DNA of 64,000 nucleotides from the NCBI RefSeq assembly GCF_000424065.1, contig NZ_AUJE01000006.1, positions 1 through 64,000 of the forward strand, read 5' to 3'. The position numbers and the translations under genes were made by a program. Shown here in pieces: positions 53,530 to 62,055 of this stretch. The stretch's first letter is position 1. Each line of letters begins with the position of its first letter. This DNA is from Selenomonas ruminantium subsp. ruminantium ATCC 12561. GTDB lineage: Bacteria > Bacillota > Negativicutes > Selenomonadales > Selenomonadaceae. Under the pieces are notes generated by a model. It was not told the origin of the DNA and did no database searches. It saw only the letters and a list, made by a program, of their open reading frames with translations.

Positions 53530-54093
53530 ATGTTGAGAGAAAATGCAATAGACCTGCCGAAAGCTGGTTTTTCCGTACAGGATATGACCCGCATGGCCAT
53601 CTGTCTAGCTTTTTGCTGTGTGACAGCTTTTATTACCTTTCCATTGCCCTTTACACCGGGGCTGGTTACGGCCTTGACCATCGGCATTTCTTTGACGGCT
53701 TTGGTGCTGCCGCCGAAATTGGCGTTTATCACCATTGCTGCGTATTTATTCCTCGGAGCAGTGGGACTGCCGATTTATCCCGGCGGTGTAGGTGGCTTAG
53801 GGCGTTTGATGGGCCCGACAGCCGGTTTTTACTTTGGCTGGCCAATCGTCTGCTTTTTGCAAAGTTATTTCAAGGGGCAGGAAGCAACCTTCCTCCGTTA
53901 TGCCCTGGTAACGGTACTGATTGGTGTGCCGCTGACCTATGTGGGCGGTCTTATCTCCATGATGGTGGTACTGAAAGTGGGTTTCTACGAAGGACTGATG
54001 CTGGCTGTTGTCCCGTTCCTCTTTGGTGATGTGCTAAAAGCTCTGCTAGCAGCCTGGCTGGGCGTGAAGGTCAACCAGATAATAAAACGATAA
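53530..54093 (+). CDS. bioY: biotin transporter BioY (ECF S component)
   Basis: 187 residues, about six membrane helices. 'MAICLAFCCVTAFITFPLPFTPGLVTALTIGISLTALVLPPKLAFITIAAYLFLGAVGLPIYPGGVGGLGRLMGPTAGFYFGW' is the BioY signature, including the G-P-T-x-G-F/Y motif. It binds biotin and works with a shared ECF energising module encoded elsewhere, or alone at lower rate. The biotin-dependent decarboxylase of this window creates a clear demand. It has its own promoter, GAGGTGAT ribosome site (53519-53526) and terminator. A BirA-type operator could coincide with the inverted repeat around the -10 box, but the sequence does not match the usual Firmicute site. Confidence 0.93.
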   Translation: MLRENAIDLPKAGFSVQDMTRMAICLAFCCVTAFITFPLPFTPGLVTALTIGISLTALVLPPKLAFITIAAYLFLGAVGLPIYPGGVGGLGRLMGPTAGFYFGWPIVCFLQSYFKGQEATFLRYALVTVLIGVPLTYVGGLISMMVVLKVGFYEGLMLAVVPFLFGDVLKALLAAWLGVKVNQIIKR

Positions 54094-54114
54094 ATAAAAA
54101 GCGAATAGCAGCTT

Positions 54115-54160
54115 AAGGACTGCGATGAATGAGAAATCATTTGTCGCAGTCCTTTTTTTG
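54115..54160 (+). terminator. intrinsic terminator after bioY
   Basis: AAGGACTGCGA (54115-54125) and TCGCAGTCCTT (54144-54154) with an inner AATGA-gaaa-TCATT stem, followed by TTTTT. Confidence 0.88.
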
Positions 54161-54163
54161 TAT

Positions 54164-54259
54164 ACATAGTGCAAAATGCAACGTAAAATCCTATTTATAA
54201 TTTTAGGTGCAAATTCTAAAATTATACTTGCTATTATATGGTGCAAATGATAATATAAT
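54164..54259 (+). promoter_or_regulatory. promoter and repeat cluster before the polysaccharide operon
   Basis: A perfect 10-bp inverted repeat ATAATTTTAG/CTAAAATTAT (54197-54206 and 54216-54225) lies just before a likely promoter: TTGCTA (54228-54233) with TAATAT (54251-54256, 17 bases) or the overlapping TATAAT (54254-54259). GGTGCAAAT occurs twice (54206-54214, 54240-54248) and GTGCAAAAT once more (54169-54177). These are good candidates for binding sites of the ribbon-helix-helix protein encoded next. Confidence 0.5.
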
Positions 54260-54284
54260 AAAGTGTGTAAAGGAAAGGAAGAAA

Positions 54285-54491
54285 ATGATGTTCAAAATCC
54301 AGCAGAATGAACAAACGGTAAACAAAACGTTTCGTCTGCCTGTGAGACTTATAGAGGAATTAACACAGGTGGCAGCAGAAGAAAAAATATCTGTAAATAA
54401 TCTAGTGCGGCAATGCTGTGAATATGCACTAAATAATATGAATGCAGATAGCAGAAAGGAATTATATGACATTGACAGCGGAAAAGAGTAA
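54285..54491 (+). CDS. small ribbon-helix-helix-like regulator
   Basis: 68 residues. 'NKTFRLPVRLIEELTQVAAEEKISVNNLVRQCCEYALNNM' fits the strand-helix-helix pattern of Arc/CopG/MetJ repressors: a short basic-polar strand (~12-18), then two amphipathic helices. AAAGGAAAGGAAG precedes two adjacent ATGs (54285 and 54288). It overlaps the sugar transferase gene by 26 bases, so the two are coupled, and it is preceded by inverted and direct repeats. Autoregulation of the operon is a reasonable inference. It could instead be the antitoxin type of RHH protein, but no toxin gene is adjacent. Confidence 0.72.
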   Translation: MMFKIQQNEQTVNKTFRLPVRLIEELTQVAAEEKISVNNLVRQCCEYALNNMNADSRKELYDIDSGKE

Positions 54492-55890
54492 TCAATGTAT
54501 ACGTCAAAGACTACGTCCTTATTTGTCACCATTAATCTTTATGGCAGCCGATTATACAGCTGTCATATTGACCGGTCAGTTGTCCAACAGCATTTATGAC
54601 CTGTCAATTGACCCTAGTTATATCTATCTGTGGTTGCCTGTGACATTTTTAATCTTTTTAGCGCAGGCGAGAGCATATGCTACCATGCAGCCCATTATCT
54701 ATACCGTAAGAAATATTTTCTATGCGAGCACATACGGTCTTATCGCTTATATTGTTGCCTTGTACTTCTTCACGGACTGGATGGCGGCGCGTTCCTTCTT
54801 TGTTGTATTTTGGCTGGTTTTACTGATAACACTCTACATCGAACGGTTGCTGATCAGCCTATGGCTGAAACACAGCCATCATCTGTATGAAGATGTGATT
54901 TTCGTAGGGGCAGGCAAAACGGCTGAACGAGCTTTGCACTACTTTCAGGATGATTTGGGGTATCGGTACCATGTTATTGGCTTCTTGGACGATAATCCGA
55001 TTTCTGACAAAATCCCCAATAAATACAAGCTGCTGGGAAAAATCAACGAAGCAGAGAAAATCGTGGAAAACAGCCATGTACAGAACGTAATCATCACGGC
55101 CCCGGGGATGGAGCGTGACAAACTACAGCAGCTCATAACCACCGTCCAGCCCCATGTACGCAATCTGTCCTATGTGCCGGATTTGATTGGCACACCAATG
55201 GCAGGAGTAGAAGCGCAGTCACTGTTCAGTGAAGAAATCCTTATGCTTCATATGAAAAACAATCTTGCCTTGCGGCGCAACCGGATTTATAAACGTTTAT
55301 TTGATTTGATACTCAGTGTTGTCGGCGGCATTGCCATTAGTCCGATACTGCTGTTCCTGGCAATATGCATAAAACTGGATTCAAAAGGCGATATATTCTA
55401 CAATGCAGACCGCATTGGTAAAGATGGCAAGAATTTCAAGTGCTATAAATTCCGTTCTATGTATATCAACGGTGATGAAATTCTCAACAATTATCTGGAC
55501 AAGAATCCGGAAGCCGCTGCGGAATGGAAGGAATACGCCAAACTTCGTGATTATGATCCGCGGGTTACTAAGGCCGGCACATGGATGCGTAAATACAGCC
55601 TTGATGAACTGCCACAGATACTCAATGTCATAAAGGGCGATATGAGTCTTGTAGGGCCAAGACCATACTTGCCACGAGAAAAAGAAGATATTGGCGAGGA
55701 ACTCAGTACCATAACCATGAGTATGCCCGGAATCACCGGTTATTGGCAGGTAAGCGGCAGAAACGATGTCAGCTTTCAGGAACGGGTTACCATGGACGCA
55801 TGGTATGTAAGAAACTGGTCGGTATGGCTGGATATCATGTATTTGGCCAAAACATTCACAGCAGTAATATTCGGCAAAGGAGCTTATTGA
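54466..55890 (+). CDS. undecaprenyl-phosphate sugar phosphotransferase (WbaP/WcaJ-type initiating enzyme)
   Basis: 474 residues. Four or five N-terminal membrane helices (~15-135), a nucleotide-binding-like middle domain ('EDVIFVGAGKTAERALHYFQDDLGYRYHVIGFLDDNP', ~145-250), then the bacterial sugar transferase domain with its helix (~280-305), 'YKFRSMYINGDEIL', 'WMRKYSLDELPQILNVIKGDMSLVGPRPYLPREKE' and 'GITGYWQVSGRNDVSFQERV'. It starts repeat-unit synthesis by putting galactose-1-P or glucose-1-P on the lipid carrier. The ATG at 54466 follows AAAGGAA; an upstream ATG at 54442 lies deeper in the RHH gene. It heads the polysaccharide operon. Confidence 0.93.
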   Translation: MTLTAEKSNQCIRQRLRPYLSPLIFMAADYTAVILTGQLSNSIYDLSIDPSYIYLWLPVTFLIFLAQARAYATMQPIIYTVRNIFYASTYGLIAYIVALYFFTDWMAARSFFVVFWLVLLITLYIERLLISLWLKHSHHLYEDVIFVGAGKTAERALHYFQDDLGYRYHVIGFLDDNPISDKIPNKYKLLGKINEAEKIVENSHVQNVIITAPGMERDKLQQLITTVQPHVRNLSYVPDLIGTPMAGVEAQSLFSEEILMLHMKNNLALRRNRIYKRLFDLILSVVGGIAISPILLFLAICIKLDSKGDIFYNADRIGKDGKNFKCYKFRSMYINGDEILNNYLDKNPEAAAEWKEYAKLRDYDPRVTKAGTWMRKYSLDELPQILNVIKGDMSLVGPRPYLPREKEDIGEELSTITMSMPGITGYWQVSGRNDVSFQERVTMDAWYVRNWSVWLDIMYLAKTFTAVIFGKGAY

Positions 55891-55891
55891 T

Positions 55892-56659
55892 TTGAATATA
55901 AAAATTATGGTCGCTGCGCATAAACCATACTGGATGCCGGAAGATTCTGTATATCTTCCTATTCATGTTGGCAAGGAAGGAAAAGCAGATATTGGTTATC
56001 AAGGGGATAACACAGGCGATAACATCAGCAAAAAAAATCCCAACTATTGTGAACTGACAGCAATTTATTGGGCGTGGAAGAATTTGGATGCGGATTATAT
56101 TGGCTTAGTTCATTATCGTCGTTATTTTACCAAAAAAGAAGTTCGTAGTGTGGAAGGAAAGAGGAAACAGGTTTTATCGTCTAAGGATTGGGAAAGCATC
56201 TTAAAAAAGATGCCTGTAGTAGTACCGGGGAAACGTAAATATTATGTTGAGTCTAACCGTTCACATTATATCCATGCCCATCATGCTGAGGGATTGGAAG
56301 AATTAGAACGGATTATCCATGAACAATATCCGGAATATGTGCCTGCAATGGAAAAAGTGATGAACCGCACTTGGGCACATATGTTCAATATGTTCGTTAT
56401 GGACAAGAAACACTACGATGCCTATTGTGAATGGATGTTTGCGATACTGGCAGAAATAGAGAAAAACGTAGACATTAGCACATACTCGGCCTATGAAGCC
56501 CGCATTTATGGCTTTGTCAGCGAACTGATGCTCGATATTTGGTTGGAGAAGAATCAGTTGGCTTATGTTGAGCAAAATGTATCTTTTATGGAAAAACAAA
56601 ATTGGCTGAAAAAAGGCGGGAAATTCCTGGCTAGGAAAATCGGCCTCTGCCGTGCGTGA
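55892..56659 (+). CDS. DUF4422 glycosyltransferase-like capsular polysaccharide protein
   Basis: 255 residues. 'IMVAAHKPYWMPEDSVYLPIHVG' near the start, 'YCELTAIYWAWKNLDADYIGLVHYRRYF' and 'NMFVMDKKHYDAYCEWMFAIL' are typical of DUF4422, a family found in O-antigen and capsule loci and thought to be galactofuranosyl- or similar transferases. The start is TTG at 55892, set by AAAGGAG 9 bases upstream; it begins 1 base after the sugar transferase stop. The specific sugar is unknown. Confidence 0.85.
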   Translation: MNIKIMVAAHKPYWMPEDSVYLPIHVGKEGKADIGYQGDNTGDNISKKNPNYCELTAIYWAWKNLDADYIGLVHYRRYFTKKEVRSVEGKRKQVLSSKDWESILKKMPVVVPGKRKYYVESNRSHYIHAHHAEGLEELERIIHEQYPEYVPAMEKVMNRTWAHMFNMFVMDKKHYDAYCEWMFAILAEIEKNVDISTYSAYEARIYGFVSELMLDIWLEKNQLAYVEQNVSFMEKQNWLKKGGKFLARKIGLCRA

Positions 56660-56687
56660 ATAGTATAGACAATGGGAGATGAAACCT

Positions 56688-58028
56688 GTGGAAAAAGAAG
56701 AACAGATAGATATCGGTAAAATCTGGCAGATTATGAAAGACCGCAAGAAAGTCTGTGGAGTAATCATTGGCGGTTGTACGGCAATTTCGTTAGTAGCTGC
56801 GTTGGTTTGGCCGCCAATATACGAATCAACGACAACGGTACAGACTCGTGTAACTGGTGCAGGTGTAAGCGGGGCATCCGCAGCTGCGGCAGCCTTAGGT
56901 TTTGGAAGCAGTTCGCCATCACTATCCTATGTGGAATTGATGAAATCCAATACCGTTCTGCAACCGATTATTGATGAATTAGATTGGGATGAAGATGAAA
57001 AAAAATTTCTCACACCAGAAGGGTTTGCAAAAAAAAATCTGCAGATAGAAAACACTAAGCAGACAAACCTTATCAAGGTAACGGCTAAGGGCAAAACGCC
57101 GGAAGAAGCCCAAATGATATCGCAGCATGTTGTGGATAACTTCCTCGTCATGATGACCGATATGAACAAGGAAACCCAGAGCCTGTTGGTACAGTTCTTG
57201 AACGATCGTGTAGAGGTGGCAAAAAAAGAAGCCGAGGAGGCAAGAAATAAGTTTGCTATGTATCAGAAGGAACATGGCATTTACAGCCCAGATGAACAGG
57301 CCAAAATTGCCGTAAACAAAATGAATGCCTTTGACGAAGCTATTGGCAATATGCGCGTTCAGCAACAGGCTAATCAGGCCAAGGTGGACAGTGCGGCAGC
57401 ACAATTAGGCGATATTAATGCCAACAGTCAGAGCCTAAAAATCAACGACAATGCCAACGTTCAAAACTTGCGGTCAAAGATTATTGCTGCTGAGGTAGAT
57501 TTGGTCGGTTTGCGTCAGCAGTATACGGAAGAAAATCCGAATGTAATCAAGGCCGAGGAAAAACTGACAGCCTTGAAGCAGAATCTGACGCAGGAAGTAA
57601 ATGCCTTGGTAGCATCCAAATATACAACGATTAATCCTACGCAGGAATCTCTGATAAAAGATCAGGTAAATGCACAGGTGGCCATAGAGGTATCCAAGGC
57701 CAGTGAACAGGCAGTTGCCAAACGTCGCGATGAAAAGGCAAAAGAACTGGATAACTTTCCGCAGGAAGTACAGGAATATATGAATCTCCAGCGCGACACG
57801 ACCATTAAGGAAGGTATCTATACAGACCTAATTAAACAGATGGAAAACAACAAAATCCGACAGGCCATGGATTCCATGGATATTCAGGTGGTGGATAAAG
57901 CGAATTTACCTTTTAAAGAAATTCCTGTATGGCCGAGAAAGAAAGTTATAACAGCGACAGGTTTTGCTTTTGGCTGTTTGTTGACAATTGCCTATAGTCT
58001 ACTGATTTACAGGCGGGAAAATTACTAA
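56688..58028 (+). CDS. Wzz-type polysaccharide chain-length regulator
   Basis: 446 residues with GTG at 56688 behind GGGAGATG (ATG at 56679 is in frame but too close to that site). Two membrane segments, ~16-40 ('KVCGVIIGGCTAISLVAALVWP') and ~420-440 near the C-terminus ('VITATGFAFGCLLTIAYSLLIY'), flank a long coiled-coil region (~150-370). 'VVDKANLPFKEIPVWPRKK' before the second segment is the Wzz proline-rich motif. No C-terminal tyrosine-kinase domain is attached. It controls the length of the polymer or its export, and it is expected next to a Wzy polymerase, which this operon also has. Confidence 0.9.
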   Translation: MEKEEQIDIGKIWQIMKDRKKVCGVIIGGCTAISLVAALVWPPIYESTTTVQTRVTGAGVSGASAAAAALGFGSSSPSLSYVELMKSNTVLQPIIDELDWDEDEKKFLTPEGFAKKNLQIENTKQTNLIKVTAKGKTPEEAQMISQHVVDNFLVMMTDMNKETQSLLVQFLNDRVEVAKKEAEEARNKFAMYQKEHGIYSPDEQAKIAVNKMNAFDEAIGNMRVQQQANQAKVDSAAAQLGDINANSQSLKINDNANVQNLRSKIIAAEVDLVGLRQQYTEENPNVIKAEEKLTALKQNLTQEVNALVASKYTTINPTQESLIKDQVNAQVAIEVSKASEQAVAKRRDEKAKELDNFPQEVQEYMNLQRDTTIKEGIYTDLIKQMENNKIRQAMDSMDIQVVDKANLPFKEIPVWPRKKVITATGFAFGCLLTIAYSLLIYRRENY

Positions 58029-58043
58029 GTTAAAGGATATATA

Positions 58044-58610
58044 ATGTCAAGAATAAAAAATGATAAAATTGCAGTATTTGATTTGGATGATACATTGTAT
58101 CAAGGTAATTCTCATTTTCTATGCTTAAATGAATTTTATAAAACGAAGATATTTACATCTATTATTGCACGGTGCTTTTGTAAATTTTTTCCAATAGCAT
58201 ACTTACGGTTTGCCAATTATTTATACGATAAAATCCCCTATGAATATAGAAGTACATTCAAATTGCCTTATAGGAACGAAGTTATAAAGCTCTTTAAAAA
58301 GAAGCAGAAGACAGGCTATCAAATGTTGATTCTATCAAATGCACCTATTGAGTTATTGAAAACAGCAGCTAATGAACTGCATGTGGACTATTTGAAGGCT
58401 GGCATAGGAGAGAAATCACGCTGCTTACATGCTGAATTTGAATATCAAGAATTATTTGTTTGCACGGATAATATGACTGATATTGATCTGCTAAATATTG
58501 CCAATGAAGCAGTGATTACATGTCGTCCAAGTAAAAGGGGATTTTTTACTAAACGTGTAAAATGTAAAAACTATAAATTTATTGAGGATGTTTGTGATAA
58601 TGAAGTGTAA
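58044..58610 (+). CDS. HAD-superfamily phosphatase-like protein
   Basis: 188 residues. HAD motif I 'VFDLDDTLYQG' (~11-21) with both aspartates, motif II 'LILSNAP' (~95), a lysine in 'LKAGIG' and motif IV 'CTDNMTDIDLL' (~150). The cap is helical. It overlaps the next gene, a membrane protein that may be UbiA-like, and HAD-UbiA pairs elsewhere make polyprenyl-linked sugars; by analogy it may dephosphorylate a lipid-linked intermediate, which is inference. From here on the base composition is clearly more AT-rich than upstream. Confidence 0.8.
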   Translation: MSRIKNDKIAVFDLDDTLYQGNSHFLCLNEFYKTKIFTSIIARCFCKFFPIAYLRFANYLYDKIPYEYRSTFKLPYRNEVIKLFKKKQKTGYQMLILSNAPIELLKTAANELHVDYLKAGIGEKSRCLHAEFEYQELFVCTDNMTDIDLLNIANEAVITCRPSKRGFFTKRVKCKNYKFIEDVCDNEV

Positions 58611-59451
58611 AAATAGATGGCTAGACTACTATATACCACTTAGGTGGACGTTCGCCACAAGATACATAAATATCATAAATATCATAAACATCGCAACTTT
58701 TTTCATAATAGATGCATTTCCAAGTTTATATGTTGTGGCAATTTTTTCGAATGGTAAATGGGAAAATTTACTGTATTGGTGTTTGGCGTTCTTTACATTA
58801 TTTTGTTTTTATGAGTGCGGTTATATTTTTAATGAAGGAGTGTGTGTACGCTTCGAGAAAAATCCAACGATACGCATACCAGAACCATTTTTTTCAGATA
58901 TACTGCATCATTTAGAGAATTTGATTACGATTCGATTAGTAATAGGTACAGTTTTTAGTTGGATATTGCTTAATAAATTTCCAGAAAATACTAATCTATA
59001 TATAGCTTTGGTATTGCTATTGTTGGTGGTATATAGTATCCATAACTTTTATCGTGGTATTATCAATATTGTCACAATGCCGTTGGAGGTGCTTTTGAAA
59101 TATCTGATACCAATATCTGTATTTGTAAAAATAGATGAAATATGTCAAGCATTGATTATTGTTATGTTGGTTGTTGTGGTGGTTAGAACTGTTGAGTATG
59201 CATCTAAAAAGAAATATGTTTCTTGGATAAGAGTAACCAGGAATGTTGATGTATTTCGGATTAAGTATTATATAGTTATTAATATCATATTGGGAATGCT
59301 GGCATATAAAGATGTTGTACCAGTGGCAGCTTGTGGCCTATCACTGTTATTTTTACTTTATCGTATAGGATCATATATAGCTATAAAACGTTTGCAAAGT
59401 GTAATCACAGTGATAAATAACAGCAGAAAAATGCATGGAACAGATAAGTAG
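58600..59451 (+). CDS. multi-pass membrane protein, possibly a divergent UbiA-type prenyltransferase
   Basis: About 283 residues with seven to nine hydrophobic segments. 'FYECGYIFNEGVCVRFEKNPTIRI' (~70-95) resembles the first aspartate-rich loop of UbiA enzymes (N-D-x-x-D ... R) in position and surrounding residues, but has Asn-Glu and few aspartates, so activity is doubtful. I cannot place it firmly. It overlaps the HAD gene by 11 bases and so is translationally coupled to it. Starts at 58588 (ATG) or 58594 (GTG) are also possible; ATTGAGG precedes them. It ends just before a glycosyltransferase gene. Confidence 0.6.
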   Translation: MKCKNRWLDYYIPLRWTFATRYINIINIINIATFFIIDAFPSLYVVAIFSNGKWENLLYWCLAFFTLFCFYECGYIFNEGVCVRFEKNPTIRIPEPFFSDILHHLENLITIRLVIGTVFSWILLNKFPENTNLYIALVLLLLVVYSIHNFYRGIINIVTMPLEVLLKYLIPISVFVKIDEICQALIIVMLVVVVVRTVEYASKKKYVSWIRVTRNVDVFRIKYYIVINIILGMLAYKDVVPVAACGLSLLFLLYRIGSYIAIKRLQSVITVINNSRKMHGTDK

Positions 59452-59462
59452 GGATTAGATTT

Positions 59463-60581
59463 ATGATACGTGTATTGGAAGTAAATGTTGATGATAAAGG
59501 TTTTGGCGGTGTTTTTGCTTTTGTTATGAACGTGATGAGGACTATAGATAATAATAAATTTGTATTAGATATAGCTGCTTTTGAGCCTTTTGAAAAATAT
59601 GAGCATAAGAACGAGATAAATTCATATGGTGGTAAAGTATATGAGTGTTACGGCAATGGAAATTTTATTGTCAAGCAGTGGAATACATGTTGTAATTTTT
59701 ATGGTCTGCTAAGAAAGGAACAATATGCAGTTATACATATTCATTCTGATGTAGGCTATAAGCTTTTGTTATATGGCTTAATCGGAAAAGCTGCTGGTGT
59801 AAAAAATATTATTGTCCATTCACATTCTAGTGGGGTGGAAGGAAGATTACGTTGGCTTAAGAGTGGCCTGCAGAAAATAGCAAAACCACTTTTATCAAGA
59901 CAGAATTTCAACAAGCTTGCATGCTCAAAATTGGCTTCGAAGTGGATGTATACAGATGATGCTCAATCTGGTGTGCAAATAATTACTAATGGTATTTGTT
60001 TGAATAAATATCGCTATAATCCTCAAAAACAACAGAAAATGAGAGAAAGTCTAGGAATAAAACCTGAAGATAAGGTGATTGGTACTGTAGCTAGATTTTC
60101 TTTTCAAAAAAATCCTGAAAAATTATTAGAAGTGTTTAATGAATTACTTAAAAAAGATAATAAATATAAACTGCTTTGGGTCGGAGAAGGTCCTTTGAAG
60201 GATGATATAGTAGAGCAGGCAAGAAAACTAGATATACATAATAGAATTATCTTTTATGGTACATCTGATAAAGTTTATGAATTGTATCAAGCTATAGATG
60301 TGTTTGTGATGACATCACGCTTTGAAGGTTTGGGGATTGTAGTAATAGAAGCTCAAGCTGCTGGTTGTCCATGTGTGTGTGCGGATACTATTCCGGCTGA
60401 GGCTGTTTTAAGCCATGAGTATTATTCAGTTCCATTAGATGCGGAAGTTGATGAATGGATAAAAAAAATAGCAATAGCTTGTGGAAATAGTAAAAATAGT
60501 AAGACTGAAAAGCATTGTTTGGAAAAATATGATATTAATCATACTGTAATGATGTTAGAAGATATATATGTAAATGGATAG
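59463..60581 (+). CDS. glycosyltransferase, GT4-like family
   Basis: 372 residues, GT-B fold. N-terminal 'MIRVLEVNVDDKGFGGVFAFVMNVMR' with the GG loop, middle 'VIHIHSDVGYKLLLYGLIGKAAGVKNIIVHSHSSG', then the donor domain 'VIGTVARFSFQKNPEKLLEVF', 'LLWVGEGPLKDDI', 'FYGTSDKVYELYQAIDVFVMTSRFEGLGIVVIEAQAAGCPCVCAD' with the E-x7-E motif. It adds one sugar of the repeat unit from a nucleotide sugar. The sugar cannot be told. Eleven bases separate it from the polymerase gene. Confidence 0.93.
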   Translation: MIRVLEVNVDDKGFGGVFAFVMNVMRTIDNNKFVLDIAAFEPFEKYEHKNEINSYGGKVYECYGNGNFIVKQWNTCCNFYGLLRKEQYAVIHIHSDVGYKLLLYGLIGKAAGVKNIIVHSHSSGVEGRLRWLKSGLQKIAKPLLSRQNFNKLACSKLASKWMYTDDAQSGVQIITNGICLNKYRYNPQKQQKMRESLGIKPEDKVIGTVARFSFQKNPEKLLEVFNELLKKDNKYKLLWVGEGPLKDDIVEQARKLDIHNRIIFYGTSDKVYELYQAIDVFVMTSRFEGLGIVVIEAQAAGCPCVCADTIPAEAVLSHEYYSVPLDAEVDEWIKKIAIACGNSKNSKTEKHCLEKYDINHTVMMLEDIYVNG

Positions 60582-60592
60582 GTGGTTAAATA

Positions 60593-62035
60593 ATGCCTAT
60601 TTTTTCTTTATTACTATTATTTGTTTTGTGTTGCATATTTAATAGCTCTAAATCAAAAATCGATAAATATTATGATCTCTTTACGTTGGCTTGTGTTTTT
60701 AGAATATATTGGTTCCAAGGATACTTTTTAAAAATAGGAGATAAAGAGATTGCTAATCTTGGAGCGGTAGTTGAAGTTGTTTTAACTATATATGCATTAT
60801 ATTTATTATTTATAAAGAATATAACAATAAAAGAATCGTATCTAAAAATTTTTATATTCTTTGCTGCAGTGAATATTTTGGGGATATTTTTGGAAATAGC
60901 GTTTCCTTATGATGGTTTATTACTGCCTGAACAGACTAAGGGGTTGGATTGGGATGCATTGGTTTCTGGTAAATGCAACATGTATCATTATTATCCTACA
61001 ATTTCTGATTATATTAAACCATATGCGTCATTGATACAGTTCGGATTAAATGTAATAATATTTAAAAATGTATATAATGAAGAGAAGTTTATCTATTCAT
61101 TTATGAGAGTTATTAAGCTTATAAAGTTTGGTGTATATTATGGCCTTTTTGAATTTTTTTGCAAAAATGTTATAGGAAATTTAACTTTAACATATGATAT
61201 TTCCTCGATACTTGTTGGCGTAAATGAAGTTTCTGTGTATACGAAGGCATTTATGAAAAATGGTCTATATACATTGCAGGGATTAACACGTGAACCTTCG
61301 CATTTTAATTGTTTCTTGTTCTCTTTTTTACTTTTAACAATGTTGGGAGATGCAGTGTTAAAAAATAACAGTAAATATGTAAAAATGAAAACGTACGGGA
61401 GTGTTAGTACCTTTATTGCGGTATTCTTACTGCTGTTTTCAGGAGGTTTTTCGGCAGTTTGGTATTTGTGGGTATTATTCATGAGTTACATCGTATTGAA
61501 ATTTAACAATAAGAAGATAAAAATAAATTATTTAGGAATGAAGTTTATTTTATCTTTTCTGTTACTACTTTCTTTGCTAGGAGTGTTGATTTATGTAATA
61601 TTACAAAATGATTATTTTTACAATCGTATACAAGATGCGTTTGTCATATTTGACTATATCATTGATGCAGATAGTGCTGCTGGAATAGCTATTATGATGG
61701 GGAATAGTGAAGGGGCAGGTTCTACGGTAGCAAGGTTTTTTAGCTCGTATGTAGGTGTACTAGTTTTTCTTGATAGACCGTTGTTTGGCTTAGGGTATAG
61801 TTTGCAGTTTATGCATAATTTTTCCATTTATTTCTTAGCTAATATGGGGATTATAGGTGTTTTATCTATGTATAGATTAATGGCAAGTTCGGATTGTTGT
61901 TCTAGAAAATTTGACATGTTATTATTGTTCACTGTTTTTATTATTGGGGGGATTCCTATTACTATAGCTCCTTTAGGTCTTTCAATGCACTGGCTTCTTT
62001 TTTTTGAAGCTACGCCGTTGTATAAAAAACGATAA
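60593..62035 (+). CDS. O-antigen/capsule polymerase-like membrane protein (Wzy type)
   Basis: 480 residues with ten or more hydrophobic segments and a large polar loop in the second half (~340-390, 'IIDADSAAGIAIMMGNSEGAGSTVARFFSSYVGVLVFLDRPLFGLGYS'), the usual Wzy topology; 'RPLFGLGYS' resembles the short conserved G-x-G segment of Wzy/WaaL proteins. 'GLTREPSHFNCFLFSFLLL' is another feature seen in such polymerases. Sequence conservation in the family is low, so the assignment rests on topology and on the Wzz gene in the same operon. Strongly AT-rich. Confidence 0.78.
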   Translation: MPIFSLLLLFVLCCIFNSSKSKIDKYYDLFTLACVFRIYWFQGYFLKIGDKEIANLGAVVEVVLTIYALYLLFIKNITIKESYLKIFIFFAAVNILGIFLEIAFPYDGLLLPEQTKGLDWDALVSGKCNMYHYYPTISDYIKPYASLIQFGLNVIIFKNVYNEEKFIYSFMRVIKLIKFGVYYGLFEFFCKNVIGNLTLTYDISSILVGVNEVSVYTKAFMKNGLYTLQGLTREPSHFNCFLFSFLLLTMLGDAVLKNNSKYVKMKTYGSVSTFIAVFLLLFSGGFSAVWYLWVLFMSYIVLKFNNKKIKINYLGMKFILSFLLLLSLLGVLIYVILQNDYFYNRIQDAFVIFDYIIDADSAAGIAIMMGNSEGAGSTVARFFSSYVGVLVFLDRPLFGLGYSLQFMHNFSIYFLANMGIIGVLSMYRLMASSDCCSRKFDMLLLFTVFIIGGIPITIAPLGLSMHWLLFFEATPLYKKR

Positions 62036-62055
62036 TATGGATTGGTGTAGATTAA

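Noticed and set aside
53435-53530. Classical Firmicute BirA operator (TTGTTAAC inverted pair)
   Set aside because: Only a single GGTTAAC half-like sequence occurs near the lysS stop; the inverted arms around the -10 box have a different sequence and are better explained as a terminator stem.
54285-54491. Antitoxin of a toxin-antitoxin pair
   Set aside because: The overlapping downstream gene is a full sugar transferase and no small toxin-like gene lies on either side.
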